The notes below the pieces were generated by a model that saw only the letters and a list, made by a program, of their open reading frames with translations, was not told the DNA's origin and did not search any database. Position numbers and translations under genes: made by a program. A stretch of 64,000 bases of DNA from Actinomycetota bacterium (lineage in GTDB: Bacteria > Actinomycetota > Actinomycetes > Nanopelagicales > Nanopelagicaceae): the NCBI GenBank assembly GCA_016870895.1, contig VGAA01000003.1, positions 1-64,000 on the forward strand. The letters run 5' to 3'. Shown here in pieces: positions 48,482 to 58,900 of this stretch (its first letter is position 1; each line of letters opens with the position of its first letter).

Positions 48482-48922
48482 TTAACTTGCTACGGCAACC
48501 TTTGCCGGTCTACCTGGCAATCTCTTGCTCTGAATTACTTGACCTTCATCAAATAACTCTCCGCCCCAGACACCGCATGGCTCAGCTCTAGATAGTGCAG
48601 CAGTTAAGCACTTAGCTCGTACTGGGCAGAGGCCACATAGCGCTTTAGCTTGGGCAATTACTGGTGCACTTTCGCTAAAAAAGAGCTCTGGATCGGCTGT
48701 ATGGCAGGGTAGAGAGAGTGGCTGGACTGGGCTCTTAATTTCAGGAGCGAAAGGATTATCAGCGCGCTTGTAATCACCCTTGGCCGTTGAGTTTGTGCTG
48801 TAGTCGGTATAGGAGATTACTGGTGCATCATCATATGCCCAGGTGACATCGGCCAATCCGATTTTTGCAGTTGGGCCTTCTGCCCAACCTGGGATTAGTA
48901 GTTCGCTGAAGAGAACGGTCAT
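48482..48922 (-). CDS. whiB7: WhiB7-like Fe-S transcription factor with long N-terminal extension
   Basis: SLPCHTADPELFFSESAPVIAQAKALCGLCPVRAKCLTAALSRAEPCGVWGGELFDEGQVIQSKRLPGRPAKV; four Cys, GVWGG, AT-hook-like GRP; immediately downstream of uvrD2 as in mycobacteria. Start MTVLFSEL (48922) is favoured over GTG 48931. Confidence 0.85.
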   Translation of the reverse strand: MTVLFSELLIPGWAEGPTAKIGLADVTWAYDDAPVISYTDYSTNSTAKGDYKRADNPFAPEIKSPVQPLSLPCHTADPELFFSESAPVIAQAKALCGLCPVRAKCLTAALSRAEPCGVWGGELFDEGQVIQSKRLPGRPAKVAVAS

Positions 48923-48995
48923 CGTTCTCACCTTTCCTTTCGTTATCTTTCATTGGTTTTATACTTCTTGCCTATTGGCTTTTATTGTTTTGGAG

Positions 48996-49034
48996 AAAAG
49001 AAAAAGGCCCCCGAATCATTAGATTCGCGGGCCC
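48996..49034 (-). terminator. Intrinsic terminator/attenuator between the uORF and whiB7-like gene
   Basis: Minus strand GGCCCGCGAATC-TAAT-GATTCGGGGGCC (11 of 12 pairs) then TTTTTCTTTT. Confidence 0.85.
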
Positions 49035-49053
49035 CTTGGCTTCTATTTCGACT

Positions 49054-49230
49054 TTAGCCGATATAGCTCCTTGGGGTGCGATCTGATGTAAAGGTGTAAA
49101 AACCCTTATTAGAGCGCTTATTTGTCCAGTCTGAGCGATATGAAGATTTCGCCGCAACTGAATTGATGGCAGGTGAATTAGCAGCAACCGCGATTGCAGT
49201 AACTGTCGTTGAATCAATTAACTTTGCCAT
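49054..49230 (-). CDS. 58-aa upstream ORF (candidate whiB7 leader peptide), not in ORF track
   Basis: MAKLIDSTTVTAIAVAANSPAINSVAAKSSYRSDWTNKRSNKGFYTFTSDRTPRSYIG*; 177 nt, hand-translated; ATG sits 7 nt after a TATTCT -10-like element. Confidence 0.6.
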   Translation of the reverse strand: MAKLIDSTTVTAIAVAANSPAINSVAAKSSYRSDWTNKRSNKGFYTFTSDRTPRSYIG

Positions 49231-49237
49231 GTTGCAA

Positions 49238-49279
49238 AGAATAGAGCATCAGGCAGAGCTGGTGCAACTTAATTAAATT
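49238..49279 (-). promoter_or_regulatory. Candidate whiB7-type promoter: AT-rich element, -35 and -10
   Basis: AATTTAATTAAG directly upstream of TTGCAC (49267-49262), 18-nt spacer, TATTCT (49243-49238). Confidence 0.55.
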
Positions 49280-50912
49280 GCTCTAAAAATACGCTGGGCT
49301 TGCCCGCATAGGTGATACGAATTTGCTGCTTTGCTCGAGTGACTCCAACATAAAAAAGCCGTCGCTCCTCATTGAAATCATTACCCATCGGTAATACCCC
49401 ATCTGAGATGCCAATTAAATACAGATGATCCCACTCCAACCCTTTAGCCCCATGCAATGTCGAAAGTGTGACGCCTGGCAGGATGGGTGGATTATTTTGC
49501 TCAGCCCGATCTTCAATCTCTCGTAGAAATACTCGCATATTCTCACCACCATTATCTTTAATGCTTTTGGCTAGTCTTAAAAATGCGGTCACATAATCTG
49601 CATCGCCAAAGGGTTGTAGTACTGAAACTAGATCGGCAAACCAATCTCCGCCTTCAGATGGCAACACTGAAGCGCTACGGATTAATCGCATGGCATCACG
49701 GACATCTACCCGCTCAAAAAAGCGCTCACCAGATCTAATTTGGCTGACCACTCTTAAATTGTTAAGCCCTGATTTAACCTGATCTAGTTGAGCATTAGTC
49801 CTTGCCAAAATAGCAATATCTGAAGAGTCGATGCCACTGTCTATCTGCTTTTTTACCTCACTTGCTACATAGGCAATTTCTTCTGCAGCTGAGCTAAACC
49901 CGTTTACCAATGGCTTTTCACCATGGGTGTTAACCGATTGCAATTCAATCCCATGCTCACTAACTAAGTTAGCTGCGCGAAGAATTTTATTTGCTGAGTT
50001 AATAATCTCAGGAGTTGATCGATACCCAGTCGTGAGCCGGAAAACTTGAGCATTTGGAAATCTATTCTTAAAATTTAACAAAAAGTCTGAGGTTGCTCCT
50101 GCAAATGAGTAGATGGTTTGTGCAGCATCCCCAACCACACAAATCTCCTCCCGATTTCCTAGCCATAAATTTAGTAATCGTTGCTGAATTGGTGAGACAT
50201 CTTGATATTCATCAACTGTGAAGTATCGATATTGATCCCTAATCCGTTCCCTGACCCCGCGTTCTTCCTCAAGCATTCCGATCGTTAAAAGTAAGACGTC
50301 CTCAAAATCCAAGGCGCGCTCCTGTCGCTTTAAGGATTCATAAGCTTCATAAACTTGAGAAATCATTCCTAGATTTTCATTGATACTCTTATTATTCGGC
50401 AACTTAATTAAACGATTACTTTCAATTGCCTTTTCATGGTAATGCTCTGGAGAAATCTCTAATACTTTTGCCCATTCAATCTCACCTGCGATTTCACTCA
50501 GCACAGCAGCCTGAGCAGGAATTGCCACCTCAGCTCGTATAATTGCCTGACTTAAAAATCCAGACTTGGTTGTCAAAAGGGTAGGAAATTGACCACCAAA
50601 TGCATATGGCCAAAAATATAGAAGCTGTTTGATCGCTGCAGAATGAAATGTCCGGGCAGAAACATTTGGTACTCCAAGCGCTCTAAGTCTGGCACGCATC
50701 TCACCGGCTGCTCGAGCCGTAAAAGTAAGTGCCAATACCTTGGTTGGATCCGTTACGCCAGAATTAATTGCATATGCAATCCGATTAGTAATTACTCTTG
50801 TTTTTCCAGTACCCGCACCAGCAATTACACAAACTGGGCCATGGATTGCTGTTACAACAGCTAATTGCTCAGCATCTAATTCCGTCAATATCTGCTTACT
50901 GTCTACCGCCAT
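49269..50912 (-). CDS. uvrD2: UvrD/PcrA-like helicase, UvrD2-like
   Basis: VIAGAGTGKTRVITNRIAYA, TFTARAAGEMRARL, FTVDEYQDVSPIQQ, STLHGAKGLEWDHLYLIG; synteny with nudC and whiB7. Confidence 0.9.
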   Translation of the reverse strand: MAVDSKQILTELDAEQLAVVTAIHGPVCVIAGAGTGKTRVITNRIAYAINSGVTDPTKVLALTFTARAAGEMRARLRALGVPNVSARTFHSAAIKQLLYFWPYAFGGQFPTLLTTKSGFLSQAIIRAEVAIPAQAAVLSEIAGEIEWAKVLEISPEHYHEKAIESNRLIKLPNNKSINENLGMISQVYEAYESLKRQERALDFEDVLLLTIGMLEEERGVRERIRDQYRYFTVDEYQDVSPIQQRLLNLWLGNREEICVVGDAAQTIYSFAGATSDFLLNFKNRFPNAQVFRLTTGYRSTPEIINSANKILRAANLVSEHGIELQSVNTHGEKPLVNGFSSAAEEIAYVASEVKKQIDSGIDSSDIAILARTNAQLDQVKSGLNNLRVVSQIRSGERFFERVDVRDAMRLIRSASVLPSEGGDWFADLVSVLQPFGDADYVTAFLRLAKSIKDNGGENMRVFLREIEDRAEQNNPPILPGVTLSTLHGAKGLEWDHLYLIGISDGVLPMGNDFNEERRLFYVGVTRAKQQIRITYAGKPSVFLEQFN

Positions 50913-51823
50913 GACTCATTACCCTTTAAATCAGTATCTGCCCCATCTCCATACCAAGCCTGTATCATTTGCCTAGCCACACTTATCTCTAAAGGCAAAA
51001 TTAGCGAATTATTTAATATAGCTTGCTTCATATCAGATTTTGAAAACCAGCGGATTTCTTCAATCTCTTCGCCATCAGGTCTAGCTAACTCTGGTGTATT
51101 GGTAACTGCTTCAAATGCAATCATTAGCGATGCCGGGAATGGCCACGGTTGAGAGCCAAGGTAATTAATCTGGGTTAACTTAACTCCAGCTTCCTCCTCA
51201 ACCTCTCTAATTACGCAGTTCTCAAATGACTCACCGGGCTCTACAAAACCGGCAAATGTAGAGAATCTATTTTTTGGCCAAACTTTTTGCCGACCAAGCA
51301 AGATTCGATCTGTCTCATCTTTTACTAAAACAATTATTGCACCGTCAGTTCTTGGATAATGTTCACTATTGTCGGCTAAACATTTTCTTACCGCACCAGC
51401 TGAAATCACAACTGTTGGACCACCGCATTGTGAGCACATTGGATGTTTTTGGTGCCAATTTGCTAAACCTTGCGCATGTACTGCAAGGCCAATATCTCTA
51501 GGCGATAAAAACGTTCCAATCTCTCGTAATGTCTTTAGTTCATACTCACTCTGAATATCCTCAGCTAAGTGGCGAACAAAAAATGTTTGGTCATCTTTAA
51601 GCCCTAAGAAATAATCGGTTGCAGATTGATAAGAACCCAGTAAGCCACCGGGTGTAAAAAGTAATTGGTTTTGCTCTGTGGAAAATCTCTCATTTACGAA
51701 AATCATTACATTTGATGTTGGCCAGATAGATTTTAAATAGGCCTTATCAGTGCGCAGACGGGCAGCTCTATCCACCTTAGCTACTGCAAGTGGAAGTTTT
51801 AGTGGTTTTTGGGGCGCCATCAC
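50903..51823 (-). CDS. nudC: NAD(+) diphosphatase (NudC-like Nudix hydrolase)
   Basis: CSQCGGPTVV zinc ribbon half; Nudix box GFVEPGESFENCVIREVEEEAGV; SQPWPFPASLMIAF. Confidence 0.93.
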   Translation of the reverse strand: MMAPQKPLKLPLAVAKVDRAARLRTDKAYLKSIWPTSNVMIFVNERFSTEQNQLLFTPGGLLGSYQSATDYFLGLKDDQTFFVRHLAEDIQSEYELKTLREIGTFLSPRDIGLAVHAQGLANWHQKHPMCSQCGGPTVVISAGAVRKCLADNSEHYPRTDGAIIVLVKDETDRILLGRQKVWPKNRFSTFAGFVEPGESFENCVIREVEEEAGVKLTQINYLGSQPWPFPASLMIAFEAVTNTPELARPDGEEIEEIRWFSKSDMKQAILNNSLILPLEISVARQMIQAWYGDGADTDLKGNESWR

Positions 51824-51848
51824 CTGCCGACCCTACTAGCCTGTCGTC

Positions 51849-52709
51849 ATGGTTGTCGCCCCCGGTCAGAGCATGAGAGTGCTCTCGTGGAATATCTTGC
51901 ATGGCCAGGTCATTCCGCCATCTAATCAAGTTGACCAGCTAGCCAGTTTAAAAAGTGCAACTGCTCAAGTGGTATTAAATTACCAACCAGATTTTATTTG
52001 CTTGCAAGAGGTTGACTACCAACAACCTAGATCGGATTTATTAAACCAAACAAAAATTATTGCCGAATCTTCTGGACTTAAATACTGGGCCTATTTACCT
52101 GCAATTTTTGGCACTCCTGGGGAGAAGTGGAAAAAAGTCATAAATCTGGAGCAATCCATTATCACCTCTAAAAATGAATCAATCAATACCGCTAAGAGTT
52201 ATGGAATTGGTATTGCTACAAATCAACCTATTAAAAAACTTTATGCCAAAAAACTTGGAAAATCAGTAATCGGGATGCCGCTATTGATTCCTAATGAGAA
52301 AGGTACTGGGGTTAGAGTGATCTATGTTAAAGATGAACCCAGGGTTGTATTAATTATTGAACTAGAAAATGGCATAACTATTGCTACTACCCACTTATCA
52401 TTTGTACCTGGGTTAAACATCTACCAATTAAATCGAATTAGTTTTTTGCTAAGAAATATACCGGGTAAAAAAATTCTAGCTGGTGATTTAAATTTACCTG
52501 GAAATTTGCCATCAAAATTAAGTGATTTCAGATCGTTGGCTGCAGCTGCTACCTATCCGAGCTGGAAAGAGAAAATTCAATTTGATTACATTATGGCTAA
52601 AAAGGATTTAGTAAAAAATAATAGAGTTACCGCTACTCTTATAAGAAGCACTGGCAGACCAATTATTTCAGATCATATTCCAATTGGGGTAGAGCTTAAA
52701 TTTCAATAG
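51849..52709 (+). CDS. Endonuclease/exonuclease/phosphatase family protein
   Basis: VLSWNILHGQV, FICLQEVDYQQPR, ILAGDLNLPG, SDHIPIGVEL. Start may be ATG 51873 (MRVLSWN). Confidence 0.88.
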   Translation: MVVAPGQSMRVLSWNILHGQVIPPSNQVDQLASLKSATAQVVLNYQPDFICLQEVDYQQPRSDLLNQTKIIAESSGLKYWAYLPAIFGTPGEKWKKVINLEQSIITSKNESINTAKSYGIGIATNQPIKKLYAKKLGKSVIGMPLLIPNEKGTGVRVIYVKDEPRVVLIIELENGITIATTHLSFVPGLNIYQLNRISFLLRNIPGKKILAGDLNLPGNLPSKLSDFRSLAAAATYPSWKEKIQFDYIMAKKDLVKNNRVTATLIRSTGRPIISDHIPIGVELKFQ

Positions 52710-55700
52710 GAACCTTTGAAATTAACGCCTTTAGTTGTTCTTGATTCATTATGTCAGCCGGCCTTACAGTTTGATTATCTGCTACATAATGAAAGGCCGC
52801 ACTTATATTTTCAATTGGCACAGATTTTAATTTTGAATAGGCTAGTCGATACATAGCAAGCTGAATTGCGGCTGTTTCTAAATCATCACCTGATTTAATT
52901 TTGCCAGTTTTCCAATCAACAACCTCATACTTATCATTTTCGAGTTTATATACCGCATCAATTCTTCCTCGAATTAAAATGCCATCAATCATCGTTTCAA
53001 ATCCAAATTCAATATCAGCAGGAGTTTTTGTAGCCCACTGACTTGCCAACCAGGATGATTGCAATTTCTCTAATGGCGCATCTGATTGCAAATCAACTGC
53101 TTGCAAACTCTGATTAAACAACTCATCAATGGAGATTAGGGATGGATGATTAAAATGATTTTCAAGCCACAGGTGAAATTCAGTTCCCCTGCGAGCATAT
53201 TTATCTATGTGATTTGGCATTGGCCGACGAATCCTAAGTGCTAGCTCCTGTGGCTCTTTTGCCAAATAAAGCAAGGTTGAGACCGATAATCGAGTTGGTA
53301 ATACAACTTTTAAATACTTTTCTTTACCCCTGATCTCATTTATTATTGCTTGCATATCAAATAAAATTGATTTTTGCTCATCATTATTGATGGTTATAAG
53401 TTGCTCCTCAATTTTCATAATTGAAGATTGATTAGTTAAGTCAGCTACCTTACGCAACCTCTCAAAATTATGGTTTGGGCTTGGCCAAATGGCTGTTCTC
53501 GGATTTTCCTTAAGTGGATTGATGCCATCTGGCACATCTGTTTCACTAATTATGCTTGCACCTTCAATATCTTTTGTAGCGGTAGCAAAGATCTCAAATA
53601 ACTGACTTGGGTCAACTGGTTTGTTACCACTTCTAAAATGTGAGGTAGTACAAAGCAGGCCTTGTTTTGCTCTAGTGATAGCAACATAAGCTAATCGTCG
53701 TTCCTCTGTTAACTTACGAGCCCTCCACTGATCATCAAATCCTTCTAAAGCTTTTTTCAAATTCTTGTTATCCGCAATTTTCTCAAAGTGAATTGCTGGC
53801 AATTGCTCAAAATCTCCCCGCAAACTAACTGGGATTGATCCGGCGTTGCTTATCCAGTTATCAGATTTTTTACCAATACTTGGAAAATTTCGTTCTGCTA
53901 AACCAGGAATGGCAACATAATCCCACTCCGCCCCTTTTGCGGCATGAATCGTTAATATCTGAACAGCATCACTTCGAACATCAACTTCGGCTGGTTTTAA
54001 TCCCCCCTCTGCCTCCTCTGCGACTTTAAGCCATTGTAAAAATGAGATTAAAGTTCCACCATTTTTTTCAAATCTGGCAGCCTCATCTAAGAATCGATCT
54101 AGATTTCTCCTGCCATTTTGCCAACCATCTCTAACTAAAACCTCACTGTCTAATGACAAAAATTGCTCAGCTTCATTAATTGCTTCGGTAATCGAGCCAG
54201 TTAGTGATCTTCTAAGTGAGCGTAGGGAGAGTGAAAATTTTCGTAACCGCTCAAGTCCTTCACTGCTAAATTTTGGAGTTAAGTGATAACTAGAAAACTC
54301 CTTTGGAGTTAGTGTTAACAATAGCTCTAATGATTCAATTATCGATCCAGACGCAAACTCATCCGCTGTTTCAGTTGCCTCAATGTTTTCCTCTAAAGCT
54401 TGCTTGAGCTGTTTACTTCTTGAGTATTCATTTGATTTTGCAAAAGATTTTGTGAATGCACCAAGTGCCATTAAATCTTTTGCTCCTAACGCAATATGTG
54501 GACCGGTTAGAAGGCGCATTAAAGCTGTTCCTGAATCTGGCATGGTTAAACTTCTTAATAAAGCAACAATGTCAGATACCTCTGGGGTATGAATTAATCC
54601 ACCCACACCTGGAATATCAGTTGGAATGCCTACATCTAATAACGCGCTTTGAATTTGATCTATCTGGGATCGATTACGCACCAATACCGCAAAGGTAGTT
54701 TTCTCATTTTCAGGAGAAGTGTGGCGGTTTTTATCAAACCAATACTTACTAAAGTATTCAGCTATTGCGTTTGCCTCTTGTGCTTGCGTTTCATATATTC
54801 CACACCCAATCTCACCAATGTGAGCATTTGGTCGTGCGGATAATTTTTCTACATTCTCTTGAGTTGAAATTGAATCAATCATTACATTTGCCAGATCTAG
54901 TATTGATTTATCATTTCGCCAAGTTGTCAGCAGGGTATATCGAGTAGCTTTACTATTAAATGATTGAGCGAAGGTATCTAAGGTTTCTGAACTGGCACTG
55001 CGCCAGCCATAAATTGCTTGATTTGGATCTCCTACAGCTGTAACTGGATGATTATTACCGAATAAGTTGGATAAGAACTTAATTTGATTAAATGATGTGT
55101 CTTGATACTCATCAAGTAATACAACTTTATATTTACTGCGCTCAATACTTCCGATGTCATCATTATGTTTATCTTTGCTCTCTTTTACTAATCTAGCCGC
55201 GATTGACATGTGATCATTGAACGTTAAAAGTCCATGCTGTCGGCGCCGCTCATCAAATGCGGCAACAATAGGTAAAATAGCTAGTCTTTGATTTAGCTCC
55301 TCTTTAAACTCTAATACTGGAATTGTTTGTCGGTCAGAAAAATTAGATATGTGATTAAGTAATTTATGGGTGTATTCGATGATCTCCGCCGCTGTTCTAT
55401 CATTTTCAGCAAGTGCGGTAGATAGATCCATAACCTCTGTAACAACTGATTTTGGTGAGCCATTAATCGGTAGATCATTACCGGCAAACCTACTTACCTC
55501 TTCAAATGCAATTTGCCAGGCCGCAGCCTCCCCAATCGGATCTGAATCAGCATCCAAACCAATTCTGATGGCATGATCTGCTAGCACTTTGCCAGCGTAT
55601 GAATGATAGGTAGAAACTGTTAGTTCAGATTCATCAAGATTTTCTGGAAGTAATTTGGCGCTTTTTAATTGGCGTAATCGATACTTAATTCGCTTTGAAA

Positions 55701-55950
55701 GCTCACCTGCAGATTTTCTAGTAAATGTTAAACCCAATAATTGATCTGGTTTGATTAATGAGTTTGCAACTAGAAATAGAACTCGCTGGCTCATAGTTTC
55801 TGTTTTTCCAGAGCCTGCCCCAGCAATTACGACCGAAGGCGCTAACTCGGACTGGATGATTGGAATCTGCTCTTTGGTAGGAAATCTAAATGTAGGGTCC
55901 ACCGCCTTAATTCGAGTGGCTATCTCTTCTGCTGAGTACTTAATACTCAT
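52696..55950 (-). CDS. adnB: AdnB-like helicase-nuclease
   Basis: VVIAGAGSGKTETMSQRVLF, VLLDEYQDTSFNQ, ILTIHAAKGAEWDYVAIPG, C-terminal nuclease YEVVDWKTGK. Start MSIKYS (55950) follows the adnA stop by 2 nt and is preferred over the 55989 track start. Confidence 0.9.
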   Translation of the reverse strand: MSIKYSAEEIATRIKAVDPTFRFPTKEQIPIIQSELAPSVVIAGAGSGKTETMSQRVLFLVANSLIKPDQLLGLTFTRKSAGELSKRIKYRLRQLKSAKLLPENLDESELTVSTYHSYAGKVLADHAIRIGLDADSDPIGEAAAWQIAFEEVSRFAGNDLPINGSPKSVVTEVMDLSTALAENDRTAAEIIEYTHKLLNHISNFSDRQTIPVLEFKEELNQRLAILPIVAAFDERRRQHGLLTFNDHMSIAARLVKESKDKHNDDIGSIERSKYKVVLLDEYQDTSFNQIKFLSNLFGNNHPVTAVGDPNQAIYGWRSASSETLDTFAQSFNSKATRYTLLTTWRNDKSILDLANVMIDSISTQENVEKLSARPNAHIGEIGCGIYETQAQEANAIAEYFSKYWFDKNRHTSPENEKTTFAVLVRNRSQIDQIQSALLDVGIPTDIPGVGGLIHTPEVSDIVALLRSLTMPDSGTALMRLLTGPHIALGAKDLMALGAFTKSFAKSNEYSRSKQLKQALEENIEATETADEFASGSIIESLELLLTLTPKEFSSYHLTPKFSSEGLERLRKFSLSLRSLRRSLTGSITEAINEAEQFLSLDSEVLVRDGWQNGRRNLDRFLDEAARFEKNGGTLISFLQWLKVAEEAEGGLKPAEVDVRSDAVQILTIHAAKGAEWDYVAIPGLAERNFPSIGKKSDNWISNAGSIPVSLRGDFEQLPAIHFEKIADNKNLKKALEGFDDQWRARKLTEERRLAYVAITRAKQGLLCTTSHFRSGNKPVDPSQLFEIFATATKDIEGASIISETDVPDGINPLKENPRTAIWPSPNHNFERLRKVADLTNQSSIMKIEEQLITINNDEQKSILFDMQAIINEIRGKEKYLKVVLPTRLSVSTLLYLAKEPQELALRIRRPMPNHIDKYARRGTEFHLWLENHFNHPSLISIDELFNQSLQAVDLQSDAPLEKLQSSWLASQWATKTPADIEFGFETMIDGILIRGRIDAVYKLENDKYEVVDWKTGKIKSGDDLETAAIQLAMYRLAYSKLKSVPIENISAAFHYVADNQTVRPADIMNQEQLKALISKVPIEI

Positions 55951-55952
55951 GA

Positions 55953-58900
55953 TTAAATCACCCCTCTGCCTTGGGGTTGAATTGGGCAAGATGATTTAAC
56001 TGCACAACTTCGGCAGCGATCATTAATCTTGGCAATAAATGTATTACCACTCATTTGCTCGGAAATTTCTAATAGCTCACTAGTTACCGCTTTTTCATCC
56101 ACTTTTTCTTGCGGTCTAGATTTAGCTTCTTTAGCTTTTGCATCTCCGATAAAAATTAGCTCAGCCCCTGAAACCTCTTGATGCTCTAACTTAGTCTTAA
56201 AGGCATTGTTAACTACTGCTAATTGATAGCTTTGTAATTGCTTGTTATTTCTGGCATCTTCATAACTTATGGCTGTCGCACCTGTTTTTAAGTCAACGAT
56301 GTAATACTTATTCTCGTTAGTTAGTTCAATCCGGTCAATTGAGCCGGAGATGACTGAATTACCTAATTTAAATTCGAATCTTTCTTCAACTGAAACTAGC
56401 TGATTTTTATTCTCTAAATTCCAACCATAAAATTTTTTGAGCATTTGAGCTGCTCTGCGGTATTCATAATCTTTAATCCAACCTTTGTTCATATCAATTA
56501 ATGTCCAAGCACCCTTAAGTTTTGCCTCTAATTGCGCTAGTGAGAGTTCAGGTTGTTGCTTTAATTGCGCTGCAATTACATGGATAGCTGTTCCTAATAC
56601 CTGAGCTGTTGAATCTGCATCTTTTCCACCACTTTGCTCAAGTAGCCATTTAAGCTCGCACTCAGTAAAGGACTCTAGTGAGCTAGGTGATATACGTTGT
56701 TGCTCATCTTCGCCAATAACTGGTGCACTAGTTGATAACTCTTTAATGCCCACCCAATTTTTAGGATCTGCTGATCTAACACCGGCATCTGCTAAAGTTT
56801 TTAAGGCAGAGGTAGCAAACGCAATCTCTCCTACATCCTGTGCTTGCATGGCCATTCTGCGCAAAGTTGCAACTATGGCTGGTTGGGTAATAGATCTTTC
56901 ATTTACAGTTAATTGGTAATCATCTGGAGCATATTTTTCAAAGTATCTAGATGGTTGATTATCTTCCTGTACTACTGCAGTTATAAATAGTTTTTCAGTT
57001 GATCTACTTGTTGCCACATTTAATAACCGCATTTCATCTTCAGCTAAACCAGAGGCTGCGATGGCATCTAATTGTTCTGGGTTACTGATCCCATGCCTGA
57101 ATATTTCTACTAATCTTTCAGTACCTAACAGTGATCCTCGCTGTTTTAGATTAGGCCAACTGCCATCTTGCATGCCAGCTAATGCTACGTAACGCCACTG
57201 AAGTCCCTTTGCTGAGTGAACTGTTAATACCTTAACAACTTCGCTACGTTGGGCAGATGCTGTAATGCTATCGGCCAAAATTTTCTCACCTAATAACTGA
57301 TCAATAAATAATCCAACTTTAGCCCCAGGAAGCCGCTCACTAAATCTTCTTGCTACCTCAAACAAAGTTATCACCGCATCTAAATTTTGATCAGCAATCC
57401 CACCTTTACTTCCACCGGCTAATGCTTGCCTTTGCCAAAGATTGGCAATACTTTCCCCATTATAATTTTTGGCATTACTCCAAATGCTCCAAAGTAGATC
57501 AGAGATATCTTTTGATTTAGCTAAAGACTTTTTCGCCGCTTCAATCAAATCATTTATCCGCTTTAGCGGCGTTAATTGTTCCCAAGGTAGATCAACACTC
57601 TTTGCAGTTAATGCTTCTAAAATTAATTCAGTCGAACTCTTGCGCTCATCAGTTGATTGCTCCTTACTTAGTGCAACTCTCATCTGGCGCATTAAAATTG
57701 CATCTGCTCCAGCAAACTCACTATAAAGAAGTGATTGGATTTGATCCCAATTACTTGGGGAGAGTTTGATTTGGCCAATTGCAATTTGGGCAATGGTAAG
57801 TATGGGCTTAATTGCTGGATTATCTGCCAAAGACAGAGCAGCAGCATCAATTTGAAGAGGGATTTGATTTTGAGCAAATGCTCTACTTAATGCTGCAACC
57901 TGTGCGCCAGGAGATCTTAAAATTACCGCCATCTCAGACCAAGGCACGCCATCTCTTAAGTGCGCAGCTCTAAATTGGTGAGCGATGAAATTAGCCTCAT
58001 CACTTACACTGCTTAATGCGGCAACTTTTGGATCGGTGGCATTTCTAAATTTTTTAGATAACTGGATTTGGTTTCTAATACCAAAATGCTCTAAATCGAC
58101 TAATAAATTATCTGGATCTGCTCCTCTAAATCTGCCAACTGCACTCTTTGGATCGGCAAAAATCACTAACTCTTGGTTACTAAGTAGTTTTAATAATTTA
58201 CGCTGGGCTCGGTCTGATTCTTCAAACTCATCAACATATATAACTTTAAATAAATTTTGATACCTCTGAAGCAATTTTGGATTACATTCTAATCTCTCAA
58301 TTGCATAAATAATTATCTCACTTGGATCAATTCTGGTTAATGAATTACTGGTAGTGCCATCCCTAAGTGCTAATGTTTTTTGATACCTACTCCAAAAATT
58401 GCCAATATAGGGCCAATATTTCTGACCATACTTGGTTGCATACTTATTTAATTCACTTGGTGAAGTGCCACGTTCGGTTGCTCTGCCAATAAAATCTCGT
58501 AACTCTTTGGCAAAACCTCTAGTTGATAGAGCTGGTATTAATTCAGCTGGCCATAGATTTGAATCTGGTTTCTGACTTAAACTTTGAAGATCAACTGCTA
58601 ATAATTGAGAAATAATTGCATCCTGCTCCGCACCAGAGAGTAGGACATATTTATTGCTTGGATTATTTTCCGAAGCAGCAATTGGATCATTTAATATCAA
58701 AAAGGCAATTGAGTGAAATGTTCTAGCGATTGGCTCATTTACGGTGTGTAGGTGCGAGTTTGCAGATGCAATTTGATCTCGTAATCTGCTGGCATTTTCT
58801 CGGCCATAAGTGATAGCCAGTATCTTATTTGGATCATCCCCAGTTGCAATTCGATTAGCAATTGCTGCAACTAAGGTAGAGGTTTTGCCACTACCTGCTG

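Noticed and set aside
48972-49217. 81-aa minus-strand ORF (MIQRQLLQSRLLLIHLPSIQLRR...) in the whiB7 leader
   Set aside because: It runs through the terminator hairpin and is frame-shifted relative to the cleaner 58-aa ORF that starts at the predicted TSS.
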